From NCBI GenBank assembly GCA_947359465.1, contig OX375877.1, positions 75,714,698 through 75,778,697 of the forward strand: a stretch of DNA of 64,000 nucleotides. Direction: 5' to 3'. The notes beneath the pieces were generated by a model. The model had not been told where the DNA came from and did no database searches. It saw only the letters and a list, made by a program, of their open reading frames with translations. The position numbers and the translations under genes were made by a program. The stretch is from Metellina segmentata. Taxonomy: Eukaryota; Arthropoda; Arachnida; Araneae; Tetragnathidae. Positions 58,344 to 64,000 of this stretch are shown one piece after another; positions within the stretch are counted from its first letter, which is position 1; each line of letters begins with the position of its first letter.

Positions 58344-61300
58344 TTACTGTTGACCAGTGGGCCAGGGTTTCATGTAATCAGCTGCTGAAGTAGTTAGGCG
58401 TGGACCTTCATGATCGCCCACTTTTTCAATGGCATATCTGTCATTAGGAGACACTTTTACAACTCGATAGGGTCCCAAAAATTTAGGTTTCAGCTTAAGC
58501 CCAACTCCAAACTGCGTACGCTGAATGGCCACTAGATCTCCTACTTTGTACACTCTAGATTTTTTTCTCCCTTTGTTATACTGACGTTTATTTTCCTGTT
58601 GCAATTTGAAAATATTGTCTTTTGCTTGTTCGCGTAATTCTTCTCTCTCCTTCATCATGGACTTTTCATACTCTTCTTCCAATATATCTTTTATCTTCAG
58701 ATCTTCTTTGTTTTTCATTGTGATGCCAATCATCAGTTCGAATGGCGTATGCTTCGTACTTCTGGATGGTGTACTGTTTATGATACTTTGTAGACTTGGA
58801 ACATATTTGAACCATTTGCTAGGCTCCTCTATTGAAAGTTTGGCAAGAACAGGAATCAGCAGACCAATCATCCTTTCTGCCTGCCCATTGCCTCTAGGAA
58901 TTCCGGTTGTTATTTTACAATGTTCAATTCCCTGATCAGTACAATAATCAGTGAATTCCTTCGATGTAAACGCTGATCCCCTATCTGAAATTATTCGTGA
59001 TGGGTTTCCAAAAGTAGCTTGTTGTAATTTCAGCTTTTCTATAGCATCGCTAGCCGAGGTAGATTTCACTGGGTACAACCAGACAAACTTCGTAAAGGCA
59101 TCGACTACCGAGAAAATATGTTGGTATCTTTTATTCGTTGTTGGAAGGGGTCCCAAAAAGTCGATATTGTAAGTCCCAAGTGGAACGTTGTCTTTCGGCA
59201 CTGGATTAAGAAACCCTTCGCCTTTTCCACGTTTTCTATTGCAGAGGATGCACTGTACGCAATTAGAAATAACGATTTCAACATGTTTTCTTGCATTAGG
59301 AATAAAAAACTGTTGTTTAAGAATTTCCTCTGTCTTGGCAGCGCCAAAGTGACCTTTGTTGTGAACGTCTTTAATGATGTTATTTTGCATCGCCTGAGGA
59401 ACCATTAGTAGTTCTTTCCCATTCTCATACTTGTACACAATTCCTGCTTTAATGAAATGTTCATTGTCATGTCCTTCTTCAACTAGAGTTTTAATTGCTT
59501 TAATGTGATCATCTTGATGTTGTGCAGCTTCTATTTGGGTTGTTAATTCTCCTTGTGCACGAGTTGTTATCAACAATATGTTCCTGCTTAGGGCATCCAC
59601 ATGCTTCATTTGGGTGCCTGATCTATGGACAACCTCATAATCATATTCTTCGAGTGACAATGCCCATCGAGCAATTTTTGGTGTAAGCTCTTTTTTCTGC
59701 ATAGTCCTCTGAAATGCAGCACAATCGGTCACTATTTTGAACTTAGTACCCAACAAGTAGTAGCGAAACTTTCGCAAAGCCTCGATTACAGCCAGTACTT
59801 CCAATTCGTAAGAACAATACTTCTCTTGTTGAGGAGTAGTCTTCTTGCTCATGAAGTGAATGGGATGAAATTTCCCATCATGAGCTTGCTGAAGCAAAAC
59901 AGCTCCAAAGCCGTGGCTACTAGCATCCGTATGTAATTCTAAGGTTGCTCCTTGCCTAAAGAGATGCAATACCGGACTACTTGAGAGAATTTCCTTTAGC
60001 CTTTCAAATGCTTTGACTTGCTCAGAGCCAAATGTCCATTCGACATTATTTCGAAGCAGGTCACTTAATGGTTTTGCAATTCTTGAAAATCCACCGACAA
60101 ATTGTCGAAAGTAAGAGCAAAGACCCAAAAAACTCATGACTTGTTTTACATTTTTCGGCTGGGGAAAATTTTTCACTGCACGCGTCTTGGATGGGGAAGG
60201 TTGAATTTTGCCGCCCTCGATAACGTATCCGAGAAATTCTATCGAATGTTGAAGAAATTGACACTTTTTAAAATTTATTATTACGCCGTATTCTGACGCA
60301 ACCTTCAAAACCCTTTTAATTTTTTCAATCCCTTCTTTTTCATCAATGGAAGGTATAACAATATCATCCATGTAAATTATTATAGTCTTGTCTCGAATTA
60401 AGTCTCTAAACACCGTGTTTATGTACCTCACAAAAACACTTGGTGAGTTACTACATCCGAAAGGTACAACATTGAATTCGTACTGTCCTTCATGGGTAAC
60501 AAATGCTGTGTAACGTGTCGAATTAGGGTCCATTGGTATGTTGAAAAATGCGTTTTTTAAGTCCAAAGTGGAAAATACCTGTGCGTTTCCCAAGCAATCT
60601 AAAACATCTTGAATTAATGGGAGTGGGTGCTTATCTTTGATTAACTTTCGATTAACCGATCGATAATCAACGCACAATCTGTATGAATTATTACCCTTCT
60701 TTTTACACAAAACAATGGGTGAAGCGTAGTTAGAACAGGAGGGTTTAATTATTCCGTCTTTTAGCCATACTTGTATTTGTTCCTCAACTATTTTCTGTTC
60801 TTTTAAAGACATTCGGTGCGGTCTCTGACAAATCGGTATATCATCAGTTAAAATTAAAGTCATTTTTACTTCTGTGTCTTTAATTTTATGCGGTTTATAT
60901 TCACTAATCAAAATATCTAACTCGTTTCTTATTTTAGGATCTTTTATATGTTGCAATTCAATTTCATCTGTCAAGGAAATCGGCAATTCGGATAAAGGAT
61001 TAAAAGTCAAATCATTTTCTTGAACATCCTGTGCACAAGATGACGCAACGCCTATCATTGGAATATTAATGGCAGTCGCCAATAGTTCACACCTGTTTTC
61101 TTCTTTGAAAGGGTGAGTCAGGGGGGAGGGGATACCAAACATCTGCCTTTCATTACTTTCGTATTCCAAAACAGTGGCTCCATTTCGGCAACTCGTTTTT
61201 GTTTTTATTCCTTTACTTCCTGAATGGGGTCCCTCAAAACGCTTAGCTTTTATTTTTTCTGACTCTTTTACTTCCGAAGTGTGTGTGAAAGAAAGATTAA

Positions 61301-62777
61301 TAGAGTTTTCTCGAAAGCTCAAAATCCTTAAATCATTTCCTGATATTGAAATATTAAGCTTGTTAATTACGTCCATCCCAATCACAATATTACAACATAA
61401 GTTTTCAATAACAAAAAACTCAGTGAGAATATTAAAATTGTCAATAGTAATTTCAGCACAAAAATAACCAAGTGATTTTACACTTTGATTTCCAATACCA
61501 TTTAACATTATGTCACATGGGGTTAATTCTGGTGCACCAATTTGCATATAAAAATCATATTTCAAAATAGATAAATCTGATCCCGTATCAATTAAAGCAT
61601 CAACATATTTACTCATAATTTTAAGACATTTATACAACTTCTTTTCATGATTACTGGACATATTAATTAAAACCTTCTTTTCTTCATTTATATCAGTTTT
61701 TACACCTTTATTACATTCGAATTTACGGTGTCCATATTCATTACACTTTAAACATTTAATTCCTTTATTCTTATTTGGACACTCAGAAATTCTATGACCA
61801 ATTTCATTACATGAAAAACATTTAACATATTGGTTAGTAACACTTTGGTGAGCACGGACGATCGACGGTTTATCATTGAATTTTTTGGAGCGTTGATGAC
61901 TTTGTGTTTCAGCTGATTTCATATCTCTAGCTCCCGGTCTTTTAAGATGGAATCGTGCCGCCTCGTACTCATCCAATTTATTCACTAATTCGGCTACTTT
62001 ATTCAATTTCGATAATTCATCAATAAAATGCTCGCGCATTTCAAACGGTATTTTCCTTTTAATTTGATCCGCCACTATGAGATCTTTCAATTCTTCATAT
62101 TTAGAGATACTAAGACCCACAACCCATTCTTCGAAAAAATTATCTAACTCGTAGGCGAAATCACGCCAAGATGCGGTTGTTTCTTTCTTGTGAGTAAAAA
62201 AGTGCTGTCGAAACTGCTCTGGTGTTAGTTTAAATCGATTCAGTAAAAGTTTTTTCACGTGGTCGTAATCATTTGCGAGCGGATCAGGCTCTCTTGCAAT
62301 TAAATTTGCGATATCCAACGGTAAAAGACTCACAAGGAAAATAACCCAATTTTCTTTAGGTATTTCTATGCGATTAATTTGTTTTTCAAACAAAGATAAA
62401 TACATGCTTAAATCACAGTTTCCGTCGAAACGTGTCATTAGTTTTGAAAAGTCAGTTTTAAGTGGGGAAATAAAATCGAAACTTCCAGTACTTTTGTTTT
62501 CTAGCTGTAACTTCTTCAACTGAAATTCGCGTTCTGCTTTCTTTTCGTTTTCTATAGCTTCCCTTTCGCGTTCAGCTTTATCGTCTCTTTCCTTTGTTTC
62601 TCGTTCAGAAACAATCCTTTTTAAAAGCGTTTTTGTTAATTCCTCATTGTATTCATCGGCTTTCGTTATTAACTTAATAAGCTGCGGAATTTTGGTTCCT
62701 TCCGTTGCTATTAGTTCTAATTCTTCTATTAGCGCTAGAAGATCGATCTTGCGTGCTCCGGCTAAATACGTAGCCAT
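58344..62777 (-). CDS. gag-pol: Gag-Pol polyprotein, Ty3/gypsy element 2 (1477 residues)
   Basis: One uninterrupted frame encodes Gag (1-315, with a highly charged E/K/R coiled-coil stretch at about 55-90) and two CCHC knuckles (C320/C323/H328/C333 and C342/C345/H350/C355). The aspartic protease has DTGSD at 398-402. Reverse transcriptase has YMDD at 802-805 and is followed by RNase H (D951). Integrase has H1139/H1143/C1173/C1176 and the catalytic triad D1206, D1265, E1301 with the usual 35-residue spacing. The C-terminal module has KFLGPYRVVKV and ends SAADYMKPW. All catalytic residues are present, including NGQAER around the integrase Glu. It is about 60 residues longer than the element 1 protein, mostly in the linker between protease and reverse transcriptase (480-610). 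The start ATG is the first in frame after the leader and aligns with that of element 1. Confidence 0.97.
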   Translation of the reverse strand: MATYLAGARKIDLLALIEELELIATEGTKIPQLIKLITKADEYNEELTKTLLKRIVSERETKERDDKAEREREAIENEKKAEREFQLKKLQLENKSTGSFDFISPLKTDFSKLMTRFDGNCDLSMYLSLFEKQINRIEIPKENWVIFLVSLLPLDIANLIAREPDPLANDYDHVKKLLLNRFKLTPEQFRQHFFTHKKETTASWRDFAYELDNFFEEWVVGLSISKYEELKDLIVADQIKRKIPFEMREHFIDELSKLNKVAELVNKLDEYEAARFHLKRPGARDMKSAETQSHQRSKKFNDKPSIVRAHQSVTNQYVKCFSCNEIGHRISECPNKNKGIKCLKCNEYGHRKFECNKGVKTDINEEKKVLINMSSNHEKKLYKCLKIMSKYVDALIDTGSDLSILKYDFYMQIGAPELTPCDIMLNGIGNQSVKSLGYFCAEITIDNFNILTEFFVIENLCCNIVIGMDVINKLNISISGNDLRILSFRENSINLSFTHTSEVKESEKIKAKRFEGPHSGSKGIKTKTSCRNGATVLEYESNERQMFGIPSPLTHPFKEENRCELLATAINIPMIGVASSCAQDVQENDLTFNPLSELPISLTDEIELQHIKDPKIRNELDILISEYKPHKIKDTEVKMTLILTDDIPICQRPHRMSLKEQKIVEEQIQVWLKDGIIKPSCSNYASPIVLCKKKGNNSYRLCVDYRSVNRKLIKDKHPLPLIQDVLDCLGNAQVFSTLDLKNAFFNIPMDPNSTRYTAFVTHEGQYEFNVVPFGCSNSPSVFVRYINTVFRDLIRDKTIIIYMDDIVIPSIDEKEGIEKIKRVLKVASEYGVIINFKKCQFLQHSIEFLGYVIEGGKIQPSPSKTRAVKNFPQPKNVKQVMSFLGLCSYFRQFVGGFSRIAKPLSDLLRNNVEWTFGSEQVKAFERLKEILSSSPVLHLFRQGATLELHTDASSHGFGAVLLQQAHDGKFHPIHFMSKKTTPQQEKYCSYELEVLAVIEALRKFRYYLLGTKFKIVTDCAAFQRTMQKKELTPKIARWALSLEEYDYEVVHRSGTQMKHVDALSRNILLITTRAQGELTTQIEAAQHQDDHIKAIKTLVEEGHDNEHFIKAGIVYKYENGKELLMVPQAMQNNIIKDVHNKGHFGAAKTEEILKQQFFIPNARKHVEIVISNCVQCILCNRKRGKGEGFLNPVPKDNVPLGTYNIDFLGPLPTTNKRYQHIFSVVDAFTKFVWLYPVKSTSASDAIEKLKLQQATFGNPSRIISDRGSAFTSKEFTDYCTDQGIEHCKITTGIPRGNGQAERMIGLLIPVLAKLSIEEPSKWFKYVPSLQSIINSTPSRSTKHTPFELMIGITMKNKEDLKIKDILEEEYEKSMMKEREELREQAKDNIFKLQQENKRQYNKGRKKSRVYKVGDLVAIQRTQFGVGLKLKPKFLGPYRVVKVSPNDRYAIEKVGDHEGPRLTTSAADYMKPWPTGQQ

Positions 62778-62801
62778 GTTAGTGTCAAAATGAAAAATCT
62801 G

Positions 62802-62811
62802 TACTCACAGT
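62802..62811 (-). other. Putative 5' splice donor in the leader (element 2)
   Basis: The minus strand reads gaaCT|GTGAGTACAG with GT at 62808-62807, 31 nt before the Gag-Pol ATG. It is the positional equivalent of the donor in element 1. Confidence 0.58.
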
Positions 62812-62985
62812 TCAGATGAAGTATTCCTCAAGATCCAATATGCTGAGTCACGGTCCTTCACTCAAATGAAGTTCGCACCTTGAATCCGATGAGCATCAGG
62901 CGAATATTGGAATTGTCCGCGTCTAAGCGTAAAATGCGTTTCTCGAACGGTTCAGATAAAAACGGCAATCTTCGGCCTTTAATTA

Positions 62986-63005
62986 AATCCCGGCCGAGCC
63001 CCCAA
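62986..63005 (-). other. Primer binding site (element 2)
   Basis: Five bases inside the 5' LTR the minus strand reads TTGGGGGCTCGGCCGGGATT, 17 of 20 bases as in element 1. It is expected to pair with the 3' end of a tRNA whose isotype I cannot assign. Confidence 0.65.
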
Positions 63006-63010
63006 ATATA

Positions 63011-63303
63011 TGTGGGTTCGTAAAAGGTAAAAGATAAATAACTCTTAAAGTTTAAATTTAAGTTTAATTACAAAATTAATGTATTTACAGTATATTTACA
63101 AACATCTTTGACAATTAAGAATATCCGACAACTAAGAGGCCATCTGCCTAAAAAGTCATGGGCCGTCTGCCCAACTGCTAGCTTCGGTGTCTGGGGGAAC
63201 ATCTGTCTCATTGCTGCGGTCGCTTCTGAGCGGACGCTTCCTCTAGGTGGCGTTACTGCTGCGGACGTATCAGGCTTTGGCGCGCTCGTCGCACAATCCC
63301 ACA
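63011..63303 (-). repeat. 5' LTR of gypsy element 2
   Basis: It is 293 bp and reads identical to 57905-58197. It is followed on the plus strand by TATA. Confidence 0.95.
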
Positions 63304-63856
63304 TATATATACCACAGATAGATATTATCTGAGGAGGGTGCCGTGAGAAAATTCTAATTCTCTAAGGGTGCCACGACTTGGATAAGTTAGGGAACCCCTG
63401 GTTTATACTACATCAACCATTCGAATTAATCCTTTCTTGCGCAGATTAATCAAACGATATTTGATGTGTCCAAAGATAATCTCTCTCCGAAGGGTGCGAC
63501 AGTAATCGTTGACGTTATCCTTGAACTGTCATTTATGTGTTGTTGCCTCTTAAAATTTTTTCAATCTTCGTTCTCCGAAAGTGTTTTTTCTACTTTTTCA
63601 GCTGTAACCGATTTTCTGGTTAGCTTTTGACTTTTCCCAAGACCCTAAGGCCAGTGTCACACAATCTTGATAAGTCCGGTACCGAAAAAGACGAAAGGCT
63701 TTTGATCTTATGCGAACAGTTGCTTTCGACGGAGAAGTATTACGAAATGATTTAGCTATCTATGAAAGACTGTGGCTTACAAAATTGAGTATGCACCATG
63801 AAGAAATATAATTTAAGCCCCAAAACTCAGTAACGAATAATAGCCTGCATTTAATT
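63304..63856. other. Right flank with a hAT-type end
   Basis: 'gttagggaacccctgg' at about 63388-63403, preceded by two 'gggtgcc' motifs, resembles the right end of the hAT MITE at 2306-2924. Its left end is not visible. The rest has no recognised feature. Confidence 0.4.
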
Positions 63857-63862
63857 TTTATT

Positions 63863-64000
63863 GGTAAGGTTAAGTACATATTTAAGAACATTATAATCTT
63901 GCCGTTATATAAGGGTTTAGTAAGACCACATCTTGAATATCCTGTACAATTCTGGGCTCCATATATGAGAAAGGATATAGAATTAATTGAAAGGGTTCAG
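63863..64000 (+). pseudogene. Non-LTR reverse transcriptase fragment (CR1/jockey-like), runs off the window
   Basis: After a stop the plus frame reads [20 protein letters not shown] and then [14 protein letters not shown], to the last base. [22 protein letters not shown] is a hallmark of the segment after the catalytic domain in CR1/jockey-type reverse transcriptases. Upstream sequence is not recognisable, so it is 5'-truncated, as is usual for these elements. The rest lies outside the window. Confidence 0.8.

Larger units (their letters stand above)
57905..63303 (-). mobile_element. Ty3/gypsy LTR retrotransposon, element 2 (complete, 5399 bp)
   Basis: Two 293-bp LTRs that read identical (TGTGGG...CCCACA) bracket one Gag-Pol frame on the minus strand. 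The 4-bp target duplication TATA lies at 57901-57904 and 63304-63307, in AT-rich sequence, so it is less certain than for element 1. Layout and signals parallel element 1, but LTR sequences do not resemble each other and the proteins are clearly diverged, so the two belong to related but distinct families. It is recently inserted by LTR identity. Confidence 0.95.

Overview
The window is AT-rich animal nuclear DNA made almost entirely of transposable elements. The gag N-terminus of both retrotransposons (MAFLGRARK..., MATYLAGARK...), the mix of Helitron, hAT, PIF/Harbinger-like, Tc1/mariner-like and pogo-like short elements, a tRNA-derived SINE and decayed transposase families common in arthropods all suggest an arthropod. 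A spider or other arachnid is my best guess, from memory of the protein families only. I see no host gene, rRNA, CRISPR array or convincing functional tRNA. The many short reading frames outside the elements named below look like chance.

The only intact genes are two Ty3/gypsy LTR retrotransposons on the minus strand. Element 1 (17270-22516, 356-bp LTRs, TSD TGTA) encodes a 1416-residue Gag-Pol. Element 2 (57905-63303, 293-bp LTRs, TSD TATA) encodes a 1477-residue Gag-Pol. In each, both LTRs read identical, so both insertions look very recent. Gag, protease, reverse transcriptase, RNase H and integrase lie in one frame with no frameshift. Both carry a consensus 5' splice donor just before the Gag-Pol ATG, a polypyrimidine tract plus CAG acceptor just after the stop, and a shared box (TTCGAGGRCGAA) exactly 33 nt before the 3' LTR.

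Layout: 0-6 kb holds a hAT MITE and a SINE with a long target duplication. 6-11.4 kb holds three copies of a TIR element, a nested pogo-like MITE, a degenerate 2.3-kb duplication and a degenerate tandem array. 11.4-17.2 kb holds several MITEs and a Helitron (13947-16397). 17.3-22.5 kb is gypsy 1, inserted in a dispersed repeat. 23-28.7 kb holds a PIF/Harbinger-like MITE, a hAT MITE and a minus-strand Helitron. 29.4-33.8 kb is a decayed transposase-like gene between ~0.4-kb inverted repeats. 34-38 kb holds dispersed repeats and a long-TIR MITE. 38-43.7 kb holds a truncated Helitron and two back-to-back hAT elements separated by a shared 8-bp target duplication. 44-45.5 kb is a hAT-like pseudogene split by an expanded hAT MITE. 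46-57.9 kb holds tandem and partial Helitrons, inverted repeat copies, another hAT MITE and a second SINE. 57.9-63.3 kb is gypsy 2. The window ends in a CR1/jockey-like reverse transcriptase fragment.

The elements are nested and clustered, with young LTR elements on top of an older layer of Helitrons, hAT elements and MITEs. Coordinates of TIR and LTR elements with TSDs are to the base. Boundaries of degenerate repeats are approximate.
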